From Firmicutes bacterium UBA5500 (GTDB taxonomy: Bacteria; Bacillota; UBA994; UBA5500), in contig DIPA01000056.1 of the NCBI GenBank assembly GCA_002427055.1, positions 1-18,597 on the forward strand: DNA of 18,597 bases. The letters are read 5' to 3'. The notes below the pieces were generated by a model. That model was not told the DNA's origin, did no database searches, and saw nothing but the letters and a program-made list of their open reading frames with translations. The position numbers and the translations under genes were made by a program. Below are positions 1 to 7,147 of this stretch, one piece after another. Numbering within the stretch: the first letter of the stretch is position 1; every line of letters begins with the position of its first letter.

Positions 1-2
1 TA

Positions 3-716
3 GATATCATTCGCATAATTACACTGGCACCGGAACTACCGGGCACCGATGCTCTACTTGACCAACTGGCTGCGTACCCACAAATAGTGCCGGCCATCGG
101 TCATAGCGGCGCCAGCTTTGAAGCAACACAATGGGCAATTGAGGGAGGGGTACGTCATGCAACCCACCTCTTTAACGCTATGTCTCGCTTACATCACCGG
201 CAGCCAGGGGTAGTAGGTGCTGTTTTAGCCAGCGGGATCTGCGCCGAACTTATTGCCGATAACTTGCACGTGCATCCCGGCCTATATGACTTGTTGCTCA
301 AGACCCAAGGTTTAGAGCGGCTGATCTTGGTGAGCGATGCTATGCGTGCTGCCGGACTAAGCGACGGCGAATATGAACTTGGTGGCCAAACGGTGCGCGT
401 GCAAAGTGGCGCTGCCCGTCTGGCAGATGGCACTTTGGCCGGCAGTGTGTTAACCCTAGACAAGGCAGTGGCTAATTTTAGGCAAGCAACCGGCTGCGGA
501 TTGGCTGAAGCCATTGGCCTGGTTACTCGTAACCCGGCTAAGCTGCTTGGCCTCGGGCACCGTATTGGTGACTTGAGGGTCGGCATGGAGGCAGATATTG
601 TGGTGCTGGATGAGGGGTGCAACATTGTAGAAGTTTTTGTAAGAGGTCTGGGGGGCACACTGCTGCGGTGTCCTGCCCATAAGAAAGTGACAGCTGGTCG
701 GCTGCATCTGGCATAG
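3..716 (+). CDS. nagA: N-acetylglucosamine-6-phosphate deacetylase, 5'-truncated by window edge
   Basis: NagA removes the acetyl group from GlcNAc-6-phosphate in the cytosol, giving glucosamine-6-phosphate for glycolysis or wall synthesis; it is the entry step for amino sugars recovered from chitin or peptidoglycan. The frame is open from base 3 and begins inside the protein, so at least the first third is missing. Visible family motifs are TLAPE, the metal-binding GHS and THLFNAM histidines, the HRQPG loop, LVSDAM with the presumed catalytic aspartate, and GTLAGS, followed by the C-terminal NPAKLLGL and ADIVVLDEG strands. A GTG at 87 is internal, because homology continues upstream of it. 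The residues around the second substrate histidine read DNLHVHP where DGxHV is more usual, a small variation. The next gene follows after 91 nt on the same strand, so co-transcription is possible. Confidence 0.95.
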   Translation, partial: DIIRIITLAPELPGTDALLDQLAAYPQIVPAIGHSGASFEATQWAIEGGVRHATHLFNAMSRLHHRQPGVVGAVLASGICAELIADNLHVHPGLYDLLLKTQGLERLILVSDAMRAAGLSDGEYELGGQTVRVQSGAARLADGTLAGSVLTLDKAVANFRQATGCGLAEAIGLVTRNPAKLLGLGHRIGDLRVGMEADIVVLDEGCNIVEVFVRGLGGTLLRCPAHKKVTAGRLHLA

Positions 717-807
717 CTGACCCGCGATGCTTGAGGCAGAGGAATGTCCCCATAGGTATAGGGTAGTTCTCTTGCTAAATATTCTGGTTGTGATCGGAGG
801 AATAGTA

Positions 808-2265
808 ATGTGCTTTGCCATTGTAGTAGGAAAGAGGGCATCGCAAGATGGCTCTGTTTTGCTTGGGCACAATGAACAAAATTTAGGACGTAACATCATT
901 CATTATCGCCGCATTCCAAGGCGCCAAGCGCAGCTGGGTGAGCTAGTGCGGCTCTATGGTGGTGGAGCCATAGAGCAGGTGCCGGAAACATACTCTTATC
1001 TTTGGACCGAAAGCCCCGGCCTTGAGTTCAGTGACAACTGCATCAACGAATGGGGCGTAGCTATCACCATGAACGGTTGTCCCACCCGCGAAGACTCTGT
1101 TCAAGAAGTCATCGCTCGTGGAGACATCAAAGAGGGTGGCCTAGGCTACCTACTACCAAGGTTGCTAGCTGAGCGGGCACAAACCGCGCGGCAGGCAGTC
1201 GATATTGCTGGCGACTTAGTAACTCGCTGTGGTTACACGGGAAGTGGGCGCACAGCAATTGTTGCTGATCCCAATGAGGCTTGGGTGATTGCCTTCGTGC
1301 GTGGCCACCATTTTGTTGCTCAGCGAGTACCTGATGATGCTGTCGTCCTCTTACCCAACACCCATATTATTGGTGCCGATACCGATCTTAACGATAAGGA
1401 CAATGTGGTTGCTTCACGCGGCTTGGTTGCTTATGCGACTAAGCGCGGTTGGTATGATCAGTCTAGCGGAGAACCCTTTAGTTTCAAAGCAGCCTTTAGT
1501 CTAGCTCCGGCCGGCTCTATGGAAGAGGCTTATGGCATTTGTTCGCGCCAATGGCAAACACAGGCCTTGGTCAGCGGTCAGCGTGCTGACTTGCCGCCAA
1601 TTGGGCCACTTCCCTTTGCTGTACACCCAACGCACAAGTATGCTGTACAAGATGTAGCGGCCATCTTGCGCAGTCATCTTGAAGATACAGAGTTTGATCT
1701 GACTAAGCTGCAGACAGGCGGTAGCCCGCACGAGCCGGAAGATGCTATCGATGCAAGTTTTGCTCGCTGTGCCTGTAACATAGCAACGCAAGAAAGTGTC
1801 ATCTTCCAGCTACGTAGTTGGCTACCGCGTAGCATAGGCTGCGTTGCTTGGCGCGCTAACTCGGTGCCTTGTACCAGCGTATATACGCCCTGGTATGTTC
1901 ATCATGAGGAAGTACCAAAGCTGTTTCATGACGGAGCTGATTTGCAGACTGCCCTCAGCCTGGAGCATCACTTCCAGCCCAATCAAACCATCTTCCAGCC
2001 CAACGAACAAGCTGCTTTCTGGCCATTCTACCAGATAGCGCACGCAGTCAATGCCGACTATGCTCGTTTAGCGCCAAGAGTGCGGCAGACTTGGGCGGCC
2101 TTTGAAAATGAGGAGTTGAAAGTCCAAGAGGCTGTTGAACAGATAGCCATGGATTTCATGCAAGAAGATGCAGCAGCTGCCCGCCGTTGGCTAACCGACT
2201 ACTCGATCGGTAGAGCTCTACAAGCGCTAGAAAAGGCAAGGGAACTAGCTTTAGCGAATTCTTGA
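808..2265 (+). CDS. Peptidase family C69 (PepD-type) dipeptidase, Ntn hydrolase
   Basis: A 485-residue cytosolic dipeptidase of family C69, a family that cleaves broad-specificity dipeptides with an N-terminal cysteine nucleophile. The ATG at 808 is chosen because GGAGG sits at 796-800, seven bases upstream, and because it places Cys at position 2, which methionine removal would expose. The first residues MCFAIVVGKRASQDGS match the family start (C-x-x-x-x-VGKxAS-x-DGS). The longer in-frame start at 727 would bury this cysteine behind a 27-residue hydrophobic extension and has no good ribosome site. The EQN after LLGHN replaces the common arginine-asparagine-glutamate-aspartate run. Length is close to the roughly 470-residue lactobacillus PepD. 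Its position between nagA and cutC suggests a role in peptide or muropeptide salvage, but that is inference. Confidence 0.9.
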   Translation: MCFAIVVGKRASQDGSVLLGHNEQNLGRNIIHYRRIPRRQAQLGELVRLYGGGAIEQVPETYSYLWTESPGLEFSDNCINEWGVAITMNGCPTREDSVQEVIARGDIKEGGLGYLLPRLLAERAQTARQAVDIAGDLVTRCGYTGSGRTAIVADPNEAWVIAFVRGHHFVAQRVPDDAVVLLPNTHIIGADTDLNDKDNVVASRGLVAYATKRGWYDQSSGEPFSFKAAFSLAPAGSMEEAYGICSRQWQTQALVSGQRADLPPIGPLPFAVHPTHKYAVQDVAAILRSHLEDTEFDLTKLQTGGSPHEPEDAIDASFARCACNIATQESVIFQLRSWLPRSIGCVAWRANSVPCTSVYTPWYVHHEEVPKLFHDGADLQTALSLEHHFQPNQTIFQPNEQAAFWPFYQIAHAVNADYARLAPRVRQTWAAFENEELKVQEAVEQIAMDFMQEDAAAARRWLTDYSIGRALQALEKARELALANS

Positions 2266-2302
2266 GGTTGTAATGATGCTTTTCACGAAAGGAGTGATCG
2301 TG

Positions 2303-3046
2303 GTGCCTAATAACATTCATCTTGAAATCTGTATCGACTCCGTACGTTCTGCTCGTGCAGCGCAAGAGGGTGGGGCGAGCCGTGTTGAGCTCTGTGATAA
2401 CTTGCTAGTCGGCGGAACCACTCCTAGCTACGGCATGATTAAGCAGGTGCGACAAGCTACTGATATCGATTTACATGTGCTCATTCGTCCTAGAGGGGGC
2501 GATTTCTGTTACTCAGAAGGCGAGTTGGCTGTGATGCTAGAAGACATTCGTATGGCCAAGGAACTGGTTGCCGATGGTGTAGTGATTGGTATCCTGAACC
2601 GCGAAGGTCGAGTCAACACTGAGGTAGCTAGGCGTCTCATTCTGGAGGCTAGGCCGTTGCGAATCACCTGGCATCGAGCTTTCGACCTCGCTCGAGAACC
2701 CGCGCAAGCACTAGAAGATATTATCGCCTTAGGATGTGACTATCTGCTGACATCCGGACAACAACAGACTGCTTTTGCCGGCAAGGAGCTAATTGCAGAG
2801 CTTGTCCGGCAGGCTGCGGGACGCATTACCATCATGCCCGGAGGTGGCGTTAGAGAAGAGAATATTGCTGAGCTTAGGCGGGTAACCGGCGCTTGCGAAT
2901 TCCACTCATCGGGGAGGCAAGTGCTTGCCAGCCCCATGCAGTGGCAACGTACGGGTTTATATATGGGGGCCTGGCAGCAGTCGGAGTACGAACTAGCATT
3001 TGTCGATCCCAAGCGAGTAACTGCCATGCTGCGAGCCATCAGATAA
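2303..3046 (+). CDS. cutC: CutC family protein
   Basis: A 247-residue TIM-barrel protein of the CutC family, historically linked to copper homeostasis in E. coli, although that role is disputed and the biochemical activity is unsettled. Typical motifs are LEICIDSVRSA near the N-terminus, GGASRVELCDNL, the TTPSYG loop, VLIRPRGGDF, TWHRAFD and the MPGGGVREEN strand-loop. Two adjacent GTG codons, 2300 and 2303, can serve as start. AAAGGAG at 2288-2294 is better spaced (8 nt) for 2303. Both give the expected family length of about 248 residues, and the upstream ATG at 2273 lies before the ribosome site. The gene begins about 37 nt after the C69 stop, so it probably shares that transcript. No copper-responsive operator was recognised. 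Confidence 0.92.
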   Translation: MPNNIHLEICIDSVRSARAAQEGGASRVELCDNLLVGGTTPSYGMIKQVRQATDIDLHVLIRPRGGDFCYSEGELAVMLEDIRMAKELVADGVVIGILNREGRVNTEVARRLILEARPLRITWHRAFDLAREPAQALEDIIALGCDYLLTSGQQQTAFAGKELIAELVRQAAGRITIMPGGGVREENIAELRRVTGACEFHSSGRQVLASPMQWQRTGLYMGAWQQSEYELAFVDPKRVTAMLRAIR

Positions 3047-3076
3047 TGGAAACGATTGACTATACGCAACAATGTT

Positions 3077-3297
3077 AAGTTATTTTAATAACTTCGTCAT
3101 AACTTGAATGCGTATGCTATGATAAAGATGAATTAAATAGCAAACAATTGCATAGCGCAATTGTTAGTGCTGTTAATTTCAGTATGCTGTAGGGTTACAT
3201 TCCTACAGACATCCCATGAATCCTAGCCTTGCTCTGGATATGTATGCAACATCATTACATCATGTTGTGCTAGGTGCATGTGGGCTTAACAACATGA
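3077..3297 (+). promoter_or_regulatory. Hairpin-rich leader region, candidate structured 5' region
   Basis: The 304-base gap between cutC and the coiled-coil gene holds no convincing ORF but several inverted repeats. They are an AT-rich perfect palindrome at 3077-3094; a 9-bp stem 3143-3151/3157-3165; a 7-bp stem 3187-3193/3202-3208; and two mutually exclusive stems, 3247-3252 with 3262-3267, or 3260-3268 with 3289-3297 (9 bp). The ribosome site of the following gene lies further down (AGGAAGGGAG, 3333-3342). A TTGACT hexamer at 3056-3061 could be a -35 element, but its -10 would fall inside the palindrome and is not convincing. No known riboswitch consensus was recognised. Whether this is RNA structure, a cutC terminator plus operator, or both is open. 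Confidence 0.35.
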
Positions 3298-3350
3298 GAC
3301 AGCGTGCAAGATAGCTTAGTTCAAAATGGGAGAGGAAGGGAGTGTGAAAA

Positions 3351-3656
3351 GTGCCAAATAGTCGACAAGAGTTAGAATTGATGGTCGACGAGATGAGCCG
3401 GGCGACTGCTACCTTAATGGAGCAAATCATCAAGACCGGTGACAAGTTAGCAGACGATCAGCTCAAGCTAGCTTTGCTCGAAGATAGCAACAGGCCTGAC
3501 TATCAAGATCTACGAGTGCTTTATGTACGCCGCTTAGTCCGTAACAGACGCAAGCTTGAGGATCTTAATAACAAACTAGAGCATCAGCAAGAGCAGTTAG
3601 CAAAAGCAAAAGAGCAACTCCGTAACGCTCCAACTGGTGTACTTGCAGCTCAATAG
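3351..3656 (+). CDS. Hypothetical small coiled-coil protein
   Basis: A 101-residue protein that I do not recognise. It is strongly helical and highly charged, with no signal peptide, membrane segment or cysteine. The stretch from about residue 60 to 92 is rich in Leu, Lys, Gln and Glu with heptad-like spacing (KLEDLNNKLEHQQEQLAKAK), so a coiled coil is likely; an earlier helix spans roughly residues 6-45. GTG at 3351 is preceded by AGGAAGGGAG with 8 nt spacing, which supports the start. It is a single-gene unit: a long hairpin-rich region precedes it and a clear terminator follows 21 bases after the stop. Size and helicity loosely recall Spo0E-like or DivIC-like small regulators, but the Spo0E signature SQxLD is absent, so no function is assigned. 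Confidence 0.72.
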   Translation: MPNSRQELELMVDEMSRATATLMEQIIKTGDKLADDQLKLALLEDSNRPDYQDLRVLYVRRLVRNRRKLEDLNNKLEHQQEQLAKAKEQLRNAPTGVLAAQ

Positions 3657-3676
3657 AATATTTCATACTTGTCAAG

Positions 3677-3707
3677 AAGACAAGCCTTTAGTCGGCTTGT
3701 CTTTTTT
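3677..3707 (+). terminator. Intrinsic terminator of the coiled-coil gene
   Basis: A perfect 10-bp stem, AAGACAAGCC at 3677-3686 with GGCTTGTCTT at 3694-3703, has a 7-base loop and runs straight into a T tract (3702-3707). It sits 21 bases after the stop of the preceding gene and separates it from namZ. Confidence 0.93.
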
Positions 3708-3875
3708 GCTTCATTTCCGTAAATTGGTTAGCGAGTCAATTGCAGGAGAAAAGGTTGAAGCTAACGAATGTAACCAGTACGGCAAGAGGAGGTGTTTACG
3801 AGACGCCGTCTGCAACAAAGCCAATGATTAAGCGTCCTATTGGTAGCAGAAGAACAATGCAGAAGGAGAGATGAA

Positions 3876-5441
3876 ATGCGCAAGGTACTTATTGCCTTTA
3901 CTATCGTTGCACTGCTACTTGCAACCGCAGCACCTGTGACGGTTGCTGCTCTTGAGAAACCAGCTTTCAAGCTAGGGAACGAAGTATTACTTGAGCGTTT
4001 TCTTCACTTGATTGAAGGCAAGAACGTCGGACTCGTTACTAACCAAACTGGTGTCAACAGCCACGGCAAAAAAACCATCGATGCCTTGGCACTTGATGCA
4101 AGAGTAAAACTAGTAGCGCTTTACGGTCCTGAACACGGTATCGACGGTAAGGCAGTAGCCGGTGCGGATGTTGAGTCGTACACTCACCCAATTCTAGATA
4201 TCCCGGTTTATAGCCTTTATGGCGCTACCCGCAGGCCAACGTCAGCTATGTTACAAGGTGTCGACGTGATGCTCTTTGATATACAAGACATTGGGGCTCG
4301 CTCTTACACGTATATTTCCACTATGTATTACGTAATGGAAGCAGCAAAAGCGAGTGGCATTCCTATTGTAATTTTGGACAGGCCTAACCCAGTCGGCGGC
4401 GAGATTTGTGAGGGGCCGGTGCTAGAAGATTTCACTATTGGTTTTGTTGGTATTGATAACCTGCCGATTGCGCACGGTATGACAATTGGTGAACTAGCAC
4501 GTTTCTTTAACCGCAATATTGGTGCCGATCTGCATGTAGTACCCATGGAAGGCTACACGCGCGACATGATCTGGCAAGATACCGGCCTTGCCTGGGTCCC
4601 AACTTCGCCCATGATCCCCTTCATAGAGTCGGCTTTCGGCTATAATGCTACGGGATTAGGTGATGGCACGGGTGTTCATCAAGCGGATTATTTCAGGTGG
4701 ATTGGTGGGGCAGGTATCAATAGCGACAAGTTTGCTGCACTGTTAAATAGTAGCAAACTGCCTGGGGTAGTCTTCGTGCCAGAAATGCAAGGGTCACACG
4801 GTGGCGCAAGGCTGCAAATAACCGATTTCCATACCTTCAACCCAGTGCGCGTCAACCTGCATGCCCTAGCCTATGCTAAACAGCTAATCAGCTTTTCAGT
4901 GCCTAGCAGTGGTACTACCTATAACGCCTTGAGCATGTTCGCTAAGGTAATGGGTGGGAATCGAGTTGGCGAGTGGCTAGAGCAAAAGCTTACCCCACAA
5001 CAGATAGAAGCAAACTATGCGGCTGAACTAGCCAAGTTCAAGCAAGACCGACAACCTTACCTTATTTATGGCTACTATGGCGGTAAGGGGCCGAGCTTAC
5101 TGGTAGATAACACACCGATTTTCAGCGATGTACAACCATTTATTGATCGGCATAATCGCACAATGGTACCATACCGAGTAATCGCCCAGGCTTTGGGTGC
5201 GCAAGTACACTGGAATGAGCAGGAACGAAGTGTAACACTGCAGAAGGGCGCTACTAAGATCGTACTAACCATAGGGATGCGCACGGTGCTCGTTAACGGC
5301 AAAGCCATAACTATGGATACAGTCCCTGTAATTAGCCAAAACCGTACGATGATTCCCATACGTTATGTTGGCGAACTGCTGGGAGCTTTTGTGCACTGGG
5401 ATCAACCGTCCGCTACTGTGATTATAAGAACACAACCTTGA
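3876..5441 (+). CDS. namZ: Secreted NamZ-like exo-beta-N-acetylmuramidase (DUF1343) with copper-amine-oxidase-N stalk domain
   Basis: A 521-residue exported protein. Family members such as Bacillus NamZ (YbbC, DUF1343) cleave terminal MurNAc from peptidoglycan fragments outside the cell. The ATG at 3876 follows AAGGAG (3863-3868) by 7 nt and opens a classic signal peptide (MRKVLIAFTIVALLLATAAP, cleavage near residues 24-26). The DUF1343 region spans about residues 30-400, with VGLVTNQTG, GPEHG (84-88), FDIQD-IGARSYTY (from 134) and LDRPNP-GG (from 167). The last ~115 residues are two copies of a copper-amine-oxidase-N-like repeat, each with the RTMVPYR or RTMIPIR core and VHW strand, a common Bacillota surface or stalk module. 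Such a fusion suggests the enzyme is held at the cell surface. Released MurNAc or disaccharides would feed amino-sugar salvage, where NagA acts, but no murQ or nagB is visible here. Confidence 0.92.
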   Translation: MRKVLIAFTIVALLLATAAPVTVAALEKPAFKLGNEVLLERFLHLIEGKNVGLVTNQTGVNSHGKKTIDALALDARVKLVALYGPEHGIDGKAVAGADVESYTHPILDIPVYSLYGATRRPTSAMLQGVDVMLFDIQDIGARSYTYISTMYYVMEAAKASGIPIVILDRPNPVGGEICEGPVLEDFTIGFVGIDNLPIAHGMTIGELARFFNRNIGADLHVVPMEGYTRDMIWQDTGLAWVPTSPMIPFIESAFGYNATGLGDGTGVHQADYFRWIGGAGINSDKFAALLNSSKLPGVVFVPEMQGSHGGARLQITDFHTFNPVRVNLHALAYAKQLISFSVPSSGTTYNALSMFAKVMGGNRVGEWLEQKLTPQQIEANYAAELAKFKQDRQPYLIYGYYGGKGPSLLVDNTPIFSDVQPFIDRHNRTMVPYRVIAQALGAQVHWNEQERSVTLQKGATKIVLTIGMRTVLVNGKAITMDTVPVISQNRTMIPIRYVGELLGAFVHWDQPSATVIIRTQP

Positions 5442-5451
5442 GTAAGTCTAG

Positions 5452-5479
5452 AAGGGGGCTGTCGCACGACAGCCCCCTT
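5452..5479. terminator. Bidirectional hairpin between convergent genes
   Basis: A perfect 13-bp inverted repeat (5452-5464 with 5467-5479, only CA between the arms) lies in the 45-bp gap between namZ and the convergent DUF445 gene. Neither side carries a clean T tract, so termination would depend on the very GC-rich stem alone. Position argues for a shared terminator. Confidence 0.6.
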
Positions 5480-5486
5480 ACTATAA

Positions 5487-6971
5487 CTAACTCCCCAGCA
5501 GCTGGTTGATAAAAGGCATGATGGTACCAATTAGGGCACCGAGTAAGAAGCCTAGATTAGTAATGGCTGAGAGTTGCTCACGCATTACTTGTAACAAGAT
5601 CTCTTCCACTTGCACAATGTCTAAAGCATTAACCTGAGCTTCGACAACTTCGGTGAGGCGCAATGCCTGCAACAACTCGGGCCCATAGGCCGTGGCAGCT
5701 GCTAATAACCACTTCTGTAGTCGAGGGGCGATGGCTGCAGGTGCAACTAAATCAAAACTGGCTAATAAAGACTCCGGTGTTGCCTCTAATAGACGTGTCA
5801 GAAGATGATCTAGCAAACTAGTAATCGCTTGCCTGGTAGCAGGCGATTGCAGGACTAGTTGCAGCGCACGCTGACCTAGGGCCTCCAAACGCAGAGTCAG
5901 TGCTGCATCGCCGGCGAAGTTGCCATCCTCAAGCTTGATGCTCTGCCACAGGATGTTCTTAATCTGAGCAAGCCAGTCTGGTTGTAGTGTACTAGTCAGT
6001 AAATGGCTACCTCGTTGGCCCAGTTGCTCAATGTCGATTCTGGCAGCCAACTGCGCTACCGGTTGCTTGAGAAGGCGCTCCCAACTGGTAAGCAGCATGG
6101 AGGTAATCTGGGTACGTACCTCGTCTTTCTGCAATGACTGAATAAGTGCATCGGCTAGTTTACCGGTGTCAGCAAAAGCACTCACCAGTTTGAGCAAAGT
6201 ACTACCCGCCAAAAACTGGTGAATGAAAGACTGAACTAATGCTCTGCTTGCCGGGGTTTGTAGCTGGCGATGTAGCCAATCTAGCCAATTAGGCGCATCA
6301 GTAAGAATCAAGTTATGTACTTGTTCTTGCAGCGTAAGTGGCAAGATATCAGCCAGTGAAGTGGTTTCGTCAGCTTGCTTATCTGCAATAAGTTGCTGCA
6401 GTTGAGCGAAAAGTTTGGCCCGCGCTCGTTCGCTAGTTAAAATTGCGCCTACGCTAGCGGTCAGGCATTCGCCCAATGAATCCTGTTGCTCCTGACCGGG
6501 AGAACAGCCTTTCCAACTCTGGCATAGGCTAGACCTTAGTTGTGGTAGAAACTCACTTAGCCATGGTTCATCGTCAAGCAGCATGAGGAGTTGCTCAGTT
6601 AGCTGCTCGGGCAAAGCTGCAACCTGACTGTCAATACCAGCCATATGTACTAATTGCTGCAAGGGTTGCTGGTTGCTGGCCAGTTTTGCCCAGACGTCGC
6701 CTAATAAACGCTCTAGGCTATCAGTAAAGTCCGGGTGGTCAAGTGCAGCTACCAGCGTATCAGTTGTGACCAGGTAGTCGGCGACCGTATTACCCAAACT
6801 CTTGGCCAAAGCCGCTCTCTTCTTTGGTATTAGCCCCGGGGTAAATGGTATATGGAAAGGGCCTATGTATTTCTCGGTGAGCGGGCGAAAGAGCATTCTT
6901 ATGGCCAGCCAGTTAGTACTATAGCCAATAATTCCACCCACAAATGCGCTCGCCAATACGGGTAACAACAC
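5487..6971 (-). CDS. DUF445 family membrane protein
   Basis: A 494-residue protein of the DUF445 (YheB/YjiN-like) family, whose function is not established; Bacillus YheB is linked to spore-coat or late sporulation regulons. The N-terminus carries the family hallmark: a membrane segment with GGIIGYSTNWLAI, then MLFRPLTEKYIGPFHIPFTPGLIPKKR. The middle 400 residues are Leu/Gln/Ala-rich helices, and the C-terminus ends in a second membrane segment (FLLGALIGTIMPFINQLL), giving a membrane-anchored helical bundle. It is somewhat longer than the 370-430 residues usual for the family. The start is GTG at 6971, preceded by AGGAG nine bases upstream. A well-formed promoter at 7020-7047 precedes it, so it is transcribed independently of the deacetylase gene. 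Confidence 0.88.
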   Translation of the reverse strand: MLLPVLASAFVGGIIGYSTNWLAIRMLFRPLTEKYIGPFHIPFTPGLIPKKRAALAKSLGNTVADYLVTTDTLVAALDHPDFTDSLERLLGDVWAKLASNQQPLQQLVHMAGIDSQVAALPEQLTEQLLMLLDDEPWLSEFLPQLRSSLCQSWKGCSPGQEQQDSLGECLTASVGAILTSERARAKLFAQLQQLIADKQADETTSLADILPLTLQEQVHNLILTDAPNWLDWLHRQLQTPASRALVQSFIHQFLAGSTLLKLVSAFADTGKLADALIQSLQKDEVRTQITSMLLTSWERLLKQPVAQLAARIDIEQLGQRGSHLLTSTLQPDWLAQIKNILWQSIKLEDGNFAGDAALTLRLEALGQRALQLVLQSPATRQAITSLLDHLLTRLLEATPESLLASFDLVAPAAIAPRLQKWLLAAATAYGPELLQALRLTEVVEAQVNALDIVQVEEILLQVMREQLSAITNLGFLLGALIGTIMPFINQLLGS

Positions 6972-7019
6972 ACCTATCCACTCCTAAATGTAGCAAGTCT
7001 ACTCATGACACCAGTTCCT

Positions 7020-7047
7020 ATTATAATCGAAGTCTGCCTAGAGCCAA
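7020..7047 (-). promoter_or_regulatory. Sigma-A-type promoter for the DUF445 gene
   Basis: Reading the minus strand, TTGGCT (7047-7042) and a perfect TATAAT (7025-7020) are separated by 16 bases. The predicted start near 7013 leaves a leader of about 42 nt to the GTG at 6971. The -35 box directly follows the terminator of the upstream deacetylase gene. Confidence 0.7.
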
Positions 7048-7081
7048 AATTAAAGATAGGGGCGACTGCAAATCGCCCCTA
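7043..7081 (-). terminator. Terminator of the polysaccharide deacetylase gene
   Basis: A 9-bp stem, TAGGGGCGA (7057-7065) with TCGCCCCTA (7073-7081), has a 7-base loop. On the minus strand it is followed by a T-rich run (TCTTTAATTTT). It lies about 67 nt after the deacetylase stop. The GGGGCGA/TCGCCCC palindrome also resembles dispersed intergenic repeats seen in some genomes, so it could be one of those used as a terminator. Confidence 0.7.
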
Positions 7082-7147
7082 CAGCATGATGCCTTAGACA
7101 CTATTGGTGTTCTGCACAGGCAGATTGCGCCAGCCTGTGGGTTGGGT

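Noticed and set aside
194..841. Minus-strand 215-codon frame antisense to nagA
   Set aside because: It overlaps the clearly homologous nagA frame and has Ser/Arg/Pro-rich, non-protein-like composition.
3340..3656. Spo0E-like sporulation regulator
   Set aside because: Size and helicity fit loosely, but the SQxLD signature is missing and the protein is longer than typical Spo0E members.
3785..3830. Strong orphan Shine-Dalgarno (AGAGGAGGTG) before an 11-codon frame
   Set aside because: No ATG, GTG or TTG at a workable spacing and the frame ends within about ten codons; likely chance or a lost leader peptide upstream of namZ.
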